Positions 1 through 8,884 of a DNA stretch of 64,000 nucleotides are shown here, one piece after another. The notes beneath the pieces are model-generated. The model worked only from the letters and a program-made list of their open reading frames with translations, did no database searches and had not been told where the DNA came from. This DNA is from Litchfieldia stipae (GTDB lineage: Bacteria > Bacillota > Bacilli > Bacillales > Bacillaceae_L), in NCBI RefSeq assembly GCF_014837155.1, contig NZ_JACYHA010000011.1, positions 62,001 to 126,000 on the forward strand, given 5' to 3'. A program made the translations under genes and the position numbers. Positions within the stretch are counted from its first letter, which is position 1. Each line of letters begins with the position of its first letter.

Positions 1-155
1 CAGCAGTAATCTTTTTCTATCTAAGTAATGAAGGGATATCCATTTTGGAGAACGCTGGTCATATTGGACTGCCCATCCCAGAAAAATTAAAATCGGTTCT
101 TCGGCAACTACATGGACGTGATGAAGAGCCACGTAAGCCAGGTGATGGAGTATGA
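1..155 (+). CDS. Phage holin, C-terminal part (cut by window edge)
   Basis: The open frame enters from the left edge and encodes about 51 residues ending at a TGA. The tail reads ISILENAGHIGLPIPEKLK followed by a charged end, which is typical of the toxin-secretion/phage-lysis holin family (phage_holin_4_1 type). Such holins form membrane lesions that let the endolysin reach the wall. The remaining hydrophobic stretch before this tail would be the last membrane segment. The next gene is an amidase, so the pair forms a lysis cassette. Only the end is visible, so the subfamily is not certain. Confidence 0.75.
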   Translation, partial: AVIFFYLSNEGISILENAGHIGLPIPEKLKSVLRQLHGRDEEPRKPGDGV

Positions 156-188
156 TTGGCTCAGAATGTCTAATTAGAGGTGATTATA

Positions 189-890
189 ATGAATTTACGT
201 AAACTAATACTTACAAAAAACGCTTGTTACAAGGCAGGCAAAACAATAAAACCGAAGGGTATAATGATTCACTCAACAGGGGCTAACAACCCGTGGTTGA
301 AGAGATATGTTGGTCCAGATGACGGTTTGCTCGGAAAGAACAAATACAACAATCATTGGAATCAGGATAAACCCGGAGGTCGTCAAGTTTGTGTCCATGC
401 TTTTATTGGTAAGTTAGCAGATGGCTCCATTGCCACCTATCAAACATTGCCTTGGAATCATCGTGGTTGGCATGCTGGAGGAGATGCGAATAACACGCAT
501 ATAGGATTTGAAATTTGCGAGGACGGTCTAACCGATGCCTCGTATTTTTCTGCTGTTTATAAGGAAGCAGTAGAGCTTTGTGTACATCTTTGCAAACTCT
601 ATGGACTAAGTGAGAAGGATATCATCTGTCATAGTGAAGGCTATAAGCAAGGTTTAGCCAGTAACCATGCGGATGTTATGCACTGGTTTCCTAAGCATGG
701 CAAGACCATGGATACCTTTAGAGCAGATGTTAAGAAACTTCTAAGCGAAGAAGAAAAATCAGCAGAACCAGCGAAAAAGAAATACTATCGTGTACAAATA
801 GGTGCATACACTGTCAAAGCAAATGCTGAGGCACAGCTTGCAAAAGCTAAAAAGGCAGGATTTACGGATGCATTTATTAAGTATGATTAA
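189..890 (+). CDS. N-acetylmuramoyl-L-alanine amidase (phage endolysin) with SPOR-like tail
   Basis: This is a peptidoglycan amidase of the Amidase_2 fold, which cuts between MurNAc and the stem peptide to lyse the host. Visible features are GIMIHSTG near residues 25-31 with a zinc-ligand histidine at 28, a central HAGGDANNTHIGFEICEDG, and a C-terminal H-D-x-x-x-W region. Residues from about 200 (YYRVQIGAYTVKANAEAQL) look like a single short SPOR-like wall-binding repeat. ATG 189 is preferred over GTG 180 because AGAGGTGA lies at a good distance before it. It follows the holin, and a strong terminator follows it. Confidence 0.88.
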   Translation: MNLRKLILTKNACYKAGKTIKPKGIMIHSTGANNPWLKRYVGPDDGLLGKNKYNNHWNQDKPGGRQVCVHAFIGKLADGSIATYQTLPWNHRGWHAGGDANNTHIGFEICEDGLTDASYFSAVYKEAVELCVHLCKLYGLSEKDIICHSEGYKQGLASNHADVMHWFPKHGKTMDTFRADVKKLLSEEEKSAEPAKKKYYRVQIGAYTVKANAEAQLAKAKKAGFTDAFIKYD

Positions 891-970
891 TCAAGGGGAG
901 CGAGTTAATAGGCAATTATGCTTTAGCTTTACAGAGTTTCCCTAAAAAATATTAACTATTAGATGTATAT

Positions 971-1008
971 AGCCTGTGGGGGTTATTCCCTTGCAGGCTC
1001 TTTTTTTA
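971..1008 (+). terminator. Rho-independent terminator after the lysis cassette
   Basis: The stem AGCCTG...GCAGGCT has an inner GGG/CCC pairing and is followed by seven T residues. It closes the holin-amidase unit. Confidence 0.85.
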
Positions 1009-1086
1009 TGCTCTGATTTAATTTAATTTTTACAAATCCTCAACTTCGACCTGTTCCCGCGGCTATTAGGTAGGAGGTGATTCTAC

Positions 1087-1338
1087 ATGAATCAGCATGA
1101 GGATAAAAAAGTTATGAAGATCTCAGATGGGGTTATAGACAAAAGCACCGAATTAAAAAAAATGTCACAGGAGCAGCTACAGCGTGAGTTTGATTATATT
1201 CAAGCAGAGAAATTACTTAGAAAGATGCTTCAAAAAGGTTTAATAACGGAGGCAGAATTCAACAAGATAGATGTACTCAACCGCCAAACTTTCTCTCCTT
1301 TTTTAGCAGAGATAATGCCTGAATTCGTTGATATATAA
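1087..1338 (+). CDS. Small SHOCT-like protein preceding recombinase genes
   Basis: An 83-residue soluble protein. The middle part (MSQEQLQREFDYIQAEKLL followed by KMLQKGLITEAEFNKI) has the short helical oligomerisation pattern of SHOCT domains, with the LxxGLITxxEFxxxK-like motif. A strong GGAGGTG ribosome site precedes the ATG. From memory, similar proteins often sit directly before two or three serine recombinase genes at prophage ends in Firmicutes, so a role with the recombination module is likely but not shown. No catalytic residues are visible. Confidence 0.6.
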   Translation: MNQHEDKKVMKISDGVIDKSTELKKMSQEQLQREFDYIQAEKLLRKMLQKGLITEAEFNKIDVLNRQTFSPFLAEIMPEFVDI

Positions 1339-1383
1339 GGGCTTCAGAGGTAATATGTGACCTACCAAGAAGGAGGTGAGGCG

Positions 1384-2943
1384 ATGAAAAAGATAACGAA
1401 AATAGAAGGAAATAAGGTTGCATCGATTATCAAACCTAAACTACGAGTGGCCGCATACTGTCGTGTTTCTACGGGTAGTGATGAACAGTTAGTAAGTCTA
1501 CAAGCACAAAAATCCCATTATGAGACTTACATAAAGGCAAACCCAGAATGGGAGTATGTTGGCTTGTATTATGATGAGGGAATTAGTGGCACTAAAAAAG
1601 AAAACCGAACGGAACTTCTAAGAATGCTGTCAGATTGTGAAAACAAGAAGATTGACTTAATTATTACAAAGTCCATTAGTAGGTTTGCAAGAAACACTAC
1701 GGATTGTTTGGAGATGGTTCGTAAACTGTTGGACCTTGGGATTTATATCTACTTTGAGAAAGAGAATATCAATACCCAATCAATGGAAAGTGAACTGATG
1801 CTTTCTATATTAAGCGGGCTTGCAGAAAGTGAGTCAATCTCCATTTCGGAAAATAACAAGTGGGCAATTCAAAGGAGATTTCAGAACGGAACTTTTAAGA
1901 TTTCATACCCACCATATGGTTATGACAACATTGACGGTCAAATGGTGGTAAATCCTGAGCAAGCAGAAATTGTGAAGTATATTTTTGCAGAAGTATTATC
2001 AGGCAAGGGTACACAGAAAATAGCAGATGATCTTAATCAAAAGGGTATCCCTTCTAAAAGAGGCGGTCGTTGGACTGCTACGACAATTCGAGGAATTCTA
2101 AAAAATGAGAAATATACCGGGGATGTTATACTGCAAAAAACCTATACAGATTCCCGTTTTAATAAGCGCACCAATTATGGTGAGAAAAACAGATATTTAA
2201 TAGAAAATCACCATGAGGCAATTATCAGCCATGAAGTGTTTGAAGCAGTAGAGGCTGCCTTAAATCAAAGGGCAAAAGAAAAGGGAATAGAAAAGCGTAA
2301 TGATAAGTACCAAAACCGGTATTCTTTCTCCGGAAAAATTATTTGCTCGGAATGTGGTAGCACCTTTAAAAGACGAATTCATTCATCCGGCACAAGAAAA
2401 TATGTAGCCTGGTGTTGTAGTAAACACTTAAAGCAGATAACAGAATGTTCAATGCAGTTTATTCGAGATGAGGATATAAAGAAGGCCTTTGTTACTATGA
2501 TTAACAAGCTGATTTTCGGTAGAAAACTTATTCTACAACCACTATTAGATGCTTTGCGTGGAATGAGCAACTCAGATAACCTTTCAAGAATTCAGGAATT
2601 AGAGAGGCAAATTGAAAAAAATGCAGAACAGAGAGAACTGCTTGTAAAGCTTATGGCAAAGGGTTATCTAGAACCTGCCCTTTTTAACAGAGAAAACAAT
2701 GAACTGCAAATGGAAGCAGATAATTATATGGGGCAAAAAGAAGCTTTAATTCATGCTTTAAATGGAGAATTATCAAAGGTGCAGGAAGTCAGTAACTTAA
2801 TAAAGTTTACAAATAAGGCTGAAATGATAAACACTTTTAACGAGCAAATTTTCAATGATCATATTGAAAAAATTATCGTTTTCTCAAGGGTAGAGATAGG
2901 TTTTGTTCTGAAATGTGGAATCACACTAAGGGAAAGGATGTGA
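1384..2943 (+). CDS. Large serine recombinase 1 (site-specific integrase family)
   Basis: A 519-residue large serine recombinase. The resolvase domain begins [15 protein letters not shown] with the catalytic serine near residue 29, followed by [10 protein letters not shown]. Next come a recombinase domain (PPYGYDNIDGQMVVNPEQAEIV) and a zinc-ribbon region (ICSECGSTFKRR ... CCSKH). A coiled-coil segment sits near the C-terminus. AAGGAGGTGAG lies just before ATG 1384, which makes it a better start than GTG 1357. This is the first of three consecutive recombinase genes and should catalyse integration or excision of the adjoining element. The attachment site was not located. Confidence 0.9.
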   Translation: MKKITKIEGNKVASIIKPKLRVAAYCRVSTGSDEQLVSLQAQKSHYETYIKANPEWEYVGLYYDEGISGTKKENRTELLRMLSDCENKKIDLIITKSISRFARNTTDCLEMVRKLLDLGIYIYFEKENINTQSMESELMLSILSGLAESESISISENNKWAIQRRFQNGTFKISYPPYGYDNIDGQMVVNPEQAEIVKYIFAEVLSGKGTQKIADDLNQKGIPSKRGGRWTATTIRGILKNEKYTGDVILQKTYTDSRFNKRTNYGEKNRYLIENHHEAIISHEVFEAVEAALNQRAKEKGIEKRNDKYQNRYSFSGKIICSECGSTFKRRIHSSGTRKYVAWCCSKHLKQITECSMQFIRDEDIKKAFVTMINKLIFGRKLILQPLLDALRGMSNSDNLSRIQELERQIEKNAEQRELLVKLMAKGYLEPALFNRENNELQMEADNYMGQKEALIHALNGELSKVQEVSNLIKFTNKAEMINTFNEQIFNDHIEKIIVFSRVEIGFVLKCGITLRERM

Positions 2944-2948
2944 GAAAA

Positions 2949-3377
2949 ATGGCGCATACGCCTTATGGCTATAGGATAGAGAATGGAATAGCAGTTATCG
3001 ATGAAGAAAAAGCTGAAAAGGTTAGGAATTTATATAAGGGTTACTTATCAGGCCTTTCCTTATCGGTCGCGGCAAAGTCTGCTGGAATAGATGCTTATCA
3101 TGGAACTGCGGGAAGGATGCTAAGAAATGAACGTTATTTTGGTGATGATTATTACCCTGCCATCATTGATAAAGAGACCTACGAAAGAGCAGAATCAGAG
3201 AGGGTAAAGAGAGCAAAAAAGCTAGGTAGAATCTTTGAACCAAAGAAAGAAGATAAACCTACTATTTCTAAGAAGTTTTCCATAGGACAAGTAATTCAGA
3301 AGTATACAAATCCTTTTACACAAGCCGAATTTGTATACAGCTTAATAGAAAGTGAGGTGCAGCAAGATGGCAGTTAG
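2949..3377 (+). CDS. Truncated recombinase-domain protein between two serine recombinases
   Basis: About 142 residues starting [18 protein letters not shown]. This matches the recombinase (DNA-binding) domain that follows the catalytic domain in large serine recombinases, but the N-terminal catalytic domain with its serine is absent. It starts six bases after the preceding recombinase stop and ends inside the next recombinase gene, so all three are probably co-translated. The neat packing and good ribosome site argue for a real accessory gene rather than decay. It may act as a DNA-binding partner or directionality helper, which is inference. Confidence 0.75.
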   Translation: MAHTPYGYRIENGIAVIDEEKAEKVRNLYKGYLSGLSLSVAAKSAGIDAYHGTAGRMLRNERYFGDDYYPAIIDKETYERAESERVKRAKKLGRIFEPKKEDKPTISKKFSIGQVIQKYTNPFTQAEFVYSLIESEVQQDGS

Positions 3378-4932
3378 TAAAAATGTAATGATTATACCTG
3401 CAATAAAACGTGTAGGCAACAATCGAAAAGAAGATGAAACACCAAAACTTCGGGTCGCTGCTTATTGCAGAGTTTCTACAGATAGTGATGAGCAGGCTAG
3501 TAGTTACGAAGTGCAGATTGAACACTATACAGAGTTTATCAAGAAGAATTCAGAGTGGGAATTTGCAGGGATCTTTGCTGATGATGGCATCAGCGGTACA
3601 AATACAAAAAATCGCAACGAATTTAATCGAATGATTGATGAGTGCATGGCTGGGAAAATTGATATGATTATTACCAAATCAATAAGCCGATTTGCTAGAA
3701 ATACCTTGGACTGTCTACAATACATCAGAAAACTTAAAGATAAAAACGTTGCGGTATATTTTGAGAAAGAAAATATCAATACATTGGATGCCAAAGGTGA
3801 AATTATGCTTACCATTATGGCATCCTTAGCGCAACAAGAGAGCCAGTCATTAAGCCAGAATGTAAAGCTTGGTTACCAATACCGATACCAACAGGGAGAG
3901 GTAATGGTCAATTGTTCTAGGTTTTTAGGATATACCAAAGATGAAAATAAGCGATTAGTAATTGTGCCGGAGGAAGCTGAAATAGTTAAAAGAATTTACC
4001 GAGAGTACCTTGAAGGCTCCAGTATGGATAAAATTAAAAAAGGACTTGAAGCTGATGGCATACTTACGGGAGCGGGAAAAAAAAGGTGGCATACCAGTAC
4101 TATAAGGAAAATATTAAGCAATGAAAAATACATTGGTGATGCACTGCTCCAAAAAACTTATACGGTAGATTTTCTTACAAAAAAGAGGGTTGTGAATAAC
4201 GGAATCGTACCTCAGTATTATGTAGAGAATAACCATGAAGCCATTATCCCGCGTGAAATTTTCATGCAGGTACAAGAAGAGTTAGTTCGTAGAAGTAGAG
4301 GACATATAAGTACTAGTGGAAAGAAAAGAAACTTTAGTTCAAATCATGTGTTTTCACAAATTATCTTCTGTGGTGAGTGTGGCGAAATATACCGTAGAGT
4401 TCATTGGAATAACCGAGGTAAAAAATCGATTGTTTGGAGATGCGTCAGTAGACTTGAGAATACAGGGTTAACTTGTCATTCCCGAACTGTGCTGGAGGAT
4501 ATGATAGGCCTTGCTACGGTTGATGCAATTAATAAACTAATAGGGCAAAAGGATGGCTTTTTAACTATCTTAAAGGAAAATATAGAAACAGTGATAAGTG
4601 AAACGGACAATAATATTGTTTCCGAGATAGATAAAAAGCTAGAGGAATTACAAAAAGACCTTTTGAGACTGGCCAATTCCAAAGAGGATTATAACGATAT
4701 AGCCGATGAGATTTACAGGCTCAGAGAGGAAAGGCATAAGGCTTTAGCAGAAGAAGCTGGCAAAAAAGGCTCCAAGCAAAGACTAGAAGATATGGAAAAG
4801 TTCCTAAATGAACAATCCACCCTCCTTGAGGAGTATGATGAGCAACTAGTAAGGAGACTTATAGAGAAAATAACGGTTTATGATGATAAACTAACTATTG
4901 AATTTAAATCTGGTGTAGAAGTAGATGTATAA
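3367..4932 (+). CDS. Large serine recombinase 2 (third gene of the trio)
   Basis: A 521-residue large serine recombinase. [21 protein letters not shown] carries the catalytic serine near residue 37. [11 protein letters not shown]-like and recombinase-domain motifs follow, then a zinc ribbon ([12 protein letters not shown] ... WRCVSR) and a long coiled coil before the C-terminus. ATG 3367 overlaps the end of the preceding gene by 11 bases and has GTGAGGTGC before it. It is clearly paralogous to the first recombinase but divergent, which suggests the two could work as a pair on asymmetric sites. A terminator follows shortly after the stop. Confidence 0.9.
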   Translation: MAVSKNVMIIPAIKRVGNNRKEDETPKLRVAAYCRVSTDSDEQASSYEVQIEHYTEFIKKNSEWEFAGIFADDGISGTNTKNRNEFNRMIDECMAGKIDMIITKSISRFARNTLDCLQYIRKLKDKNVAVYFEKENINTLDAKGEIMLTIMASLAQQESQSLSQNVKLGYQYRYQQGEVMVNCSRFLGYTKDENKRLVIVPEEAEIVKRIYREYLEGSSMDKIKKGLEADGILTGAGKKRWHTSTIRKILSNEKYIGDALLQKTYTVDFLTKKRVVNNGIVPQYYVENNHEAIIPREIFMQVQEELVRRSRGHISTSGKKRNFSSNHVFSQIIFCGECGEIYRRVHWNNRGKKSIVWRCVSRLENTGLTCHSRTVLEDMIGLATVDAINKLIGQKDGFLTILKENIETVISETDNNIVSEIDKKLEELQKDLLRLANSKEDYNDIADEIYRLREERHKALAEEAGKKGSKQRLEDMEKFLNEQSTLLEEYDEQLVRRLIEKITVYDDKLTIEFKSGVEVDV

Positions 4933-4950
4933 ACACAACCTTCATGAATG

Positions 4951-4996
4951 ACCACCATTCAGGAGATATATTCTCTTGATTGGTGGTTTTCTTCTT
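4951..4996 (+). terminator. Terminator closing the recombinase operon
   Basis: Outer arms ACCACCA/TGGTGGT with an inner GAGA/TCTC pairing, followed by a T-rich stretch (TTTTCTTCTT). Confidence 0.75.
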
Positions 4997-4997
4997 A

Positions 4998-5026
4998 TTG
5001 ACTGGAATTGGTAAAAGGCATATAAT
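4998..5026 (+). promoter_or_regulatory. Sigma-A type promoter for the DUF1413 gene
   Basis: TTGACT, a 17-base spacer and TATAAT lie about 48 bases before the start codon. Just downstream, AACAAT and ATTGTT arms flank GTTGTTGAT and may be an operator; this part is inference. Confidence 0.75.
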
Positions 5027-5073
5027 CTTATTAACAATGTTGTTGATATTGTTATTGATAAGGAGATGACAAC

Positions 5074-5307
5074 ATGGGCGATGTTAATGAGTTACTAGAA
5101 GAAGCTATTAAGGAAACTGAAAACTTGAATGCAGGTGAAGTCTTTCTTGTTAAAGACCTGTTCAAGGGTTATGTATGGAATAGAATACCCAGAAAGGATC
5201 GACTTCTGCTTGGGACTTTATTTTTAAACTACGTAAATAAAATGGAAGGTAATATAAAGGCTATTGAAAAGACTTCATCTAATCAACAGAGGTATCAGAA
5301 GGTTTGA
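5074..5307 (+). CDS. DUF1413 family small protein
   Basis: A 77-residue protein with the pattern LNAGEVFLVKDLFKGYVWNR followed by IPRKDRLLLGTLFLNYV, as I recall it from DUF1413. These proteins are common in Firmicute mobile elements and their function is unknown. A strong promoter and GGAGATGAC lie before the ATG. It stands directly after the recombinase trio and before two nuclease-like genes, so it is probably cargo of the same element. Confidence 0.7.
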   Translation: MGDVNELLEEAIKETENLNAGEVFLVKDLFKGYVWNRIPRKDRLLLGTLFLNYVNKMEGNIKAIEKTSSNQQRYQKV

Positions 5308-5369
5308 GGATATAGTAAAACTATTATGAAAAGTAATAAAGAATTATAAATTATATAAGGGTGGATGGG

Positions 5370-5939
5370 GTGGATGCTTTGCTTAATTTAAGGCAATTAG
5401 TAGATGACTTTTTCTTGTTTGTGCAGTCTAAGAGTATTGAAATTTATAATGAGTTTAGCCTCCAGCATGAGCTGGGGATATTCCTACGTGAAAAGCTTCC
5501 GGATTATCGTATTCAATTTGAAAGAAATGTATCATACTTCACACCAGACAATAAAACTATAAAAAAAGAAATAGATATCACTATATTTAATGAAGATAAA
5601 TCGGAGAAGTATGCAATTGAACTTAAGTGCCCATTAAATGGCCAGTATCCAGAACAGATGTATTCATTCGTGAAGGATATTAAATTTATGGAGGAGCTTA
5701 AGAACCGAGGATTTACTAGAACAGCTGCTGTTGCTCTTGTTTCGGATAGACCTTTTTATGAAGGGCGCAACAATGAAGGTATATATAGGTTTTTTAGAGA
5801 AGAATATTCTGTTTACGGTTGTATTTTTAAGCCAACAGGTGTAGGAAAAAATAAAGATAGCATTGCATTAACAAGCAGATATGATTTTATCTGGCAGGAC
5901 TTAAGTGACGGTCGTAAATATTACGTAATCGAGCTTTGA
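5370..5939 (+). CDS. Unrecognised protein with PD-(D/E)XK-like nuclease motif
   Basis: A roughly 189-residue protein I cannot assign to a named family. The central stretch KKEIDITIFNEDKSEKYAIE followed by LKCP has the D-x(n)-E-x-K layout of restriction-endonuclease-like folds (D of EIDI; E and K of IELKCP). The N-terminus EFSLQHELGIFLREKLPDY suggests a helical start as in many such nucleases. GTG 5370 is chosen because AAGGG lies eight bases before it; GTG 5361 overlaps that site. It precedes an HNH protein and may belong to a small nuclease cargo module. Confidence 0.6.
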   Translation: MDALLNLRQLVDDFFLFVQSKSIEIYNEFSLQHELGIFLREKLPDYRIQFERNVSYFTPDNKTIKKEIDITIFNEDKSEKYAIELKCPLNGQYPEQMYSFVKDIKFMEELKNRGFTRTAAVALVSDRPFYEGRNNEGIYRFFREEYSVYGCIFKPTGVGKNKDSIALTSRYDFIWQDLSDGRKYYVIEL

Positions 5940-5985
5940 TTGAAACGAGATTTTATCTCTATGTGTAATATGAGGGGGGTAATAT

Positions 5986-6906
5986 ATGAAATGTGCATAT
6001 TGTGGGAAAGAAGCGAAAGGAACTAAAGAACATATAATTTCAAGTGCGGTTCTAGATTTATTTCCAGAATGCTTTTTAACATTTGATGATGCCAGAAGCG
6101 TAATACACGAAGCAGACCCAATGGTTAAAGATGTATGTGCTGATTGCAATAATAATAAAATTGCCTATATTGATAGCTATGCAAAAGAATTTATTAGCCA
6201 ATATTTTACGAGAAGATATAATGAAGACGATACGGTTGAGATAGAATATGACTATGTGATGATTCAGAAAATGCTATTAAAATATGCATTTAATGATAGC
6301 CGGTCTCATAAAGAAGATTGCTCTTTTTTTGATAAGGAAATACTGCATTACATTATGAATCCATGTGATAATGCTCCGAAGGAAAATGTGACAGTACTAT
6401 GTGGATTAGCGATTAATGTCTCTCCTATGCATGAAGCCATGTTTGGAAATTTGAAATTACGTTGGTGCAAAAATCCTTTGTTTTATTCAAATAGTACAAT
6501 AAGAAATATCGATTATGAAACAGGGCAGATTTTTCTTAATGAAAATGTAGAAAAAGAGGAGTTCCCTGATTTACAACTTTCATACATATTTAGGTTTAAT
6601 AGCGTACAATTTTTGTTGATGTGCTGGAGTAAAAATTCGAAGAAAATCCAGCAGAACAATGTTGTTTTAGAGCACCAATATCCATACCATCTAATGAAAG
6701 TAAATGATGAGAAAGTAGCTCTACCGATATGTACCAATGAGTTTAATTATCATAATTATGAACATATACATGTATGTTGGGATGGATTGTTTGAAGTCGG
6801 TTATTTGAGAAAACATGCGAGTGGTGGCACGTATAAATATAAAGAATTGTTCGAAAAAGAATGGGTAGTAGAAGAAAAAAGAATAAAAGATAAACATCCC
6901 CGTTAA
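5986..6906 (+). CDS. HNH endonuclease-like protein
   Basis: A 306-residue protein whose N-terminus holds CAYCGKEAKGTKEHIISSAV and later VCADCNNNKI. That arrangement is the CxxC...H...CxxC pattern of zinc-bound HNH nucleases, with the KEHI histidine as likely general base. The rest (about residues 70-306) is unrecognised and is rich in aromatic and acidic residues. GGGGGG lies just before the ATG. It follows the PD-(D/E)XK-like gene by 46 bases, so the two may be co-expressed. A defence or homing role is possible but only inferred. Confidence 0.65.
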   Translation: MKCAYCGKEAKGTKEHIISSAVLDLFPECFLTFDDARSVIHEADPMVKDVCADCNNNKIAYIDSYAKEFISQYFTRRYNEDDTVEIEYDYVMIQKMLLKYAFNDSRSHKEDCSFFDKEILHYIMNPCDNAPKENVTVLCGLAINVSPMHEAMFGNLKLRWCKNPLFYSNSTIRNIDYETGQIFLNENVEKEEFPDLQLSYIFRFNSVQFLLMCWSKNSKKIQQNNVVLEHQYPYHLMKVNDEKVALPICTNEFNYHNYEHIHVCWDGLFEVGYLRKHASGGTYKYKELFEKEWVVEEKRIKDKHPR

Positions 6907-7006
6907 GGGGTTGAGTTACTGTAATATTTTGAGTTAGCAGGCTCATTGACAAATTCGAGCTAGGGATAGAATATAATCTGTTTCAAATATGTGGATATAG
7001 ATGACG

Positions 7007-7071
7007 TGTTCCCGCCTACCGATAGTGCAAAAAGTGCCTTTGACTTGTTTCCGACTACCGACAATGTAAAA
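7007..7071. repeat. Imperfect direct repeat pair (2 x 26 bp)
   Basis: Two 26-base copies beginning TGTTCCCGCCTACCGATAG and TGTTTCCGACTACCGACAA start 39 bases apart and match at 21 of 26 positions. They lie between the cargo genes and a convergent serine recombinase gene. A shorter related TGTTCCCGC also occurs at 1052-1060. They could be recombinase or regulator binding sites. Confidence 0.55.
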
Positions 7072-7129
7072 GACATCAATCCACCCCGCTCGTTGCATGT
7101 TGAGTGTTGCGCGTTGCTAAAATTAATAT

Positions 7130-7176
7130 AAAAAAAGAAAGCTCGTTTAAATTTCTTTATTTAGACGAGCTTTTCT
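7130..7176 (-). terminator. Terminator of the fourth recombinase gene
   Basis: On the minus strand, arms AAGCTCGT and ACGAGCTT flank an A/T loop and are followed by a run of T. It sits directly after the recombinase stop codon. Confidence 0.8.
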
Positions 7177-7178
7177 GA

Positions 7179-8738
7179 TTAAAGTAATTCGTTAGAAAAG
7201 CGATAAAAGATTCTTGGAGATCCGTCTTTTTTAATTTCAATTCGATCTACTAGACGGTGTAACATTTCAGTTGTTAACTCATTGAATTGAAGGAAATAAC
7301 TTAGCTCTTTTTTAATTTTAGCTATATCAGTTGCTGTTGTATCCTTTGATACTGAATTTGATTTTTCTAGCTCGTATTTTTCAGTAACTAAGATATTTAA
7401 TTTATTATCGATATCATCAATAGTTAAGCGGTAGTCCTCTATTTTTATACTTGATTGAGCTAGAAGTTTTGTAAGTCTTACTTTGTCATTATTTAAATCT
7501 GCAATGTCTTTTTCAATCTTAACCAAACGTTTTTTTGTACTATTGGTTACTTTATAAGCTTTCTTAGCGATAGAACCCATTACATCATCCAAGTTTAATT
7601 TAGCTGTTATGGATACAATATCTTCCAGTATTATTTCAGCAAGTTGCTTTTCCTTAATAAAATGTTCTGAACATGCTTTGATTCCATGTTTATTATAATT
7701 ACCACATACATAGCCTTTTCGATTCTTTTTAAAGTGCAAACCTCTACCACAATCAGCACAGAAAGCTGTATTTGTGAATAAATGAATCTCCTGTTGGGGT
7801 CTGATGCGTTGTCTAGAAATAATCATATCTTGAACAGTGTTGAATGTATCTAGAGAAATAATAGCTTCGTGAACATTTTCTACTATTACAAATTCAGACA
7901 CAGGAAGTAATAATCTTGAATCAGTGATAGTAGGCTTAGTATCACGACATTGTACAAGCGCCCCAGTATAGTGAGGGTTCATTAGAATTTTCTTAATCGT
8001 TGAACCATGCCACTTATCTCCAGCATTAGCCTTTCCACTTATCTGTGAAGGAGTTGGGATTCCTTCGTTATATAAGCCACGGGCTATACCATCAAACCCT
8101 TTACCTTCAATATATTCTTGAAAAATCTTACGAACAATATCAGGAGTATAATCATCTCTAATAAATATCTTTTTATTTTCAAGATAATAACCGTAGGGTG
8201 GTACGGAACCATTAAATTCCCCTTCTTTTGCTTTTGTTCGGAATGTATGTTTAATCCGATTGCTTGTTTTTTGTGATTCTTGTTCGTAAATCCATGCATA
8301 CAATCCAAATTTATCTTGGTCTCCATTTAAAGTATCAATTGCCCCATCAAGTGTTTTAAGATGGATTTTATGTTTATTTAAGATTTCCTTTAATTGATAG
8401 GCAAGAGGTACATTTCTTGCTAAACGAGACAATTCCTTAGCTAGAATTAAATCGAATTTATTTTCTTTTGCGTCATTGATTAATTGATTAAGTCCTTTAC
8501 GATTAGTGTGTGTACCCGATTCAATTTCTTGATAAAAGTCGTAAATTTCCCATCCGTTCTCCGCGCATACCTGTGTGAATAATTTTCTTTGATTTTCAAG
8601 GGATGACTTTTGTTCTTCTTTATGAGTTGATACACGAACTAGAATAGCAACTTTTACTGGTCTGTTTGCTAAAGTACTATCAAGTTCTTGCTGTCCAATT
8701 TCTTTATATGAATTACTACTTGCCAATGCTAATCTCAT
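7179..8738 (-). CDS. Large serine recombinase 3 (independent of the trio)
   Basis: A 519-residue large serine recombinase with PVKVAILVRVSTHKEEQKSS (serine near 37), KELSRLARNVPLA, a recombinase domain (PPYGYYLENKKIFIRDDY), a zinc ribbon (CADCGRGLHFKKNRKGYVCG) and a C-terminal coiled coil. It is more divergent than the trio members and has an extra N-terminal stretch of about 28 residues. Its ATG overlaps the stop of a 49-residue ORF (ATGA), so the two are translationally coupled. It points away from the restriction island and may be the mobility gene of that island; no attachment site was proved. Confidence 0.9.
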   Translation of the reverse strand: MRLALASSNSYKEIGQQELDSTLANRPVKVAILVRVSTHKEEQKSSLENQRKLFTQVCAENGWEIYDFYQEIESGTHTNRKGLNQLINDAKENKFDLILAKELSRLARNVPLAYQLKEILNKHKIHLKTLDGAIDTLNGDQDKFGLYAWIYEQESQKTSNRIKHTFRTKAKEGEFNGSVPPYGYYLENKKIFIRDDYTPDIVRKIFQEYIEGKGFDGIARGLYNEGIPTPSQISGKANAGDKWHGSTIKKILMNPHYTGALVQCRDTKPTITDSRLLLPVSEFVIVENVHEAIISLDTFNTVQDMIISRQRIRPQQEIHLFTNTAFCADCGRGLHFKKNRKGYVCGNYNKHGIKACSEHFIKEKQLAEIILEDIVSITAKLNLDDVMGSIAKKAYKVTNSTKKRLVKIEKDIADLNNDKVRLTKLLAQSSIKIEDYRLTIDDIDNKLNILVTEKYELEKSNSVSKDTTATDIAKIKKELSYFLQFNELTTEMLHRLVDRIEIKKDGSPRIFYRFSNELL

Positions 8739-8884
8739 GATTGAACACTTCCTTCATCATGAGATGTAGTGGTGTTATCCTTAGCATATAAGCTTTTTAA
8801 TAGTTGGTCAATTTGGTTATTGATTAGATCAGTTATAATTTTTTCTATTGTTGTTTCATTTTTATAAACACGTTCTATGTTCAT
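8735..8884 (-). CDS. 49-residue ORF coupled to the recombinase
   Basis: The product starts MNIERVYKNETTIEKIITDL and ends DEGSVQS; it is helical and charged, and I do not recognise it. A good GGAGG lies seven to eight bases before the ATG, and the stop overlaps the recombinase start as ATGA. The tight coupling suggests a real small gene, perhaps a recombination directionality or regulatory peptide, but nothing proves that. Confidence 0.6.
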   Translation of the reverse strand: MNIERVYKNETTIEKIITDLINNQIDQLLKSLYAKDNTTTSHDEGSVQS

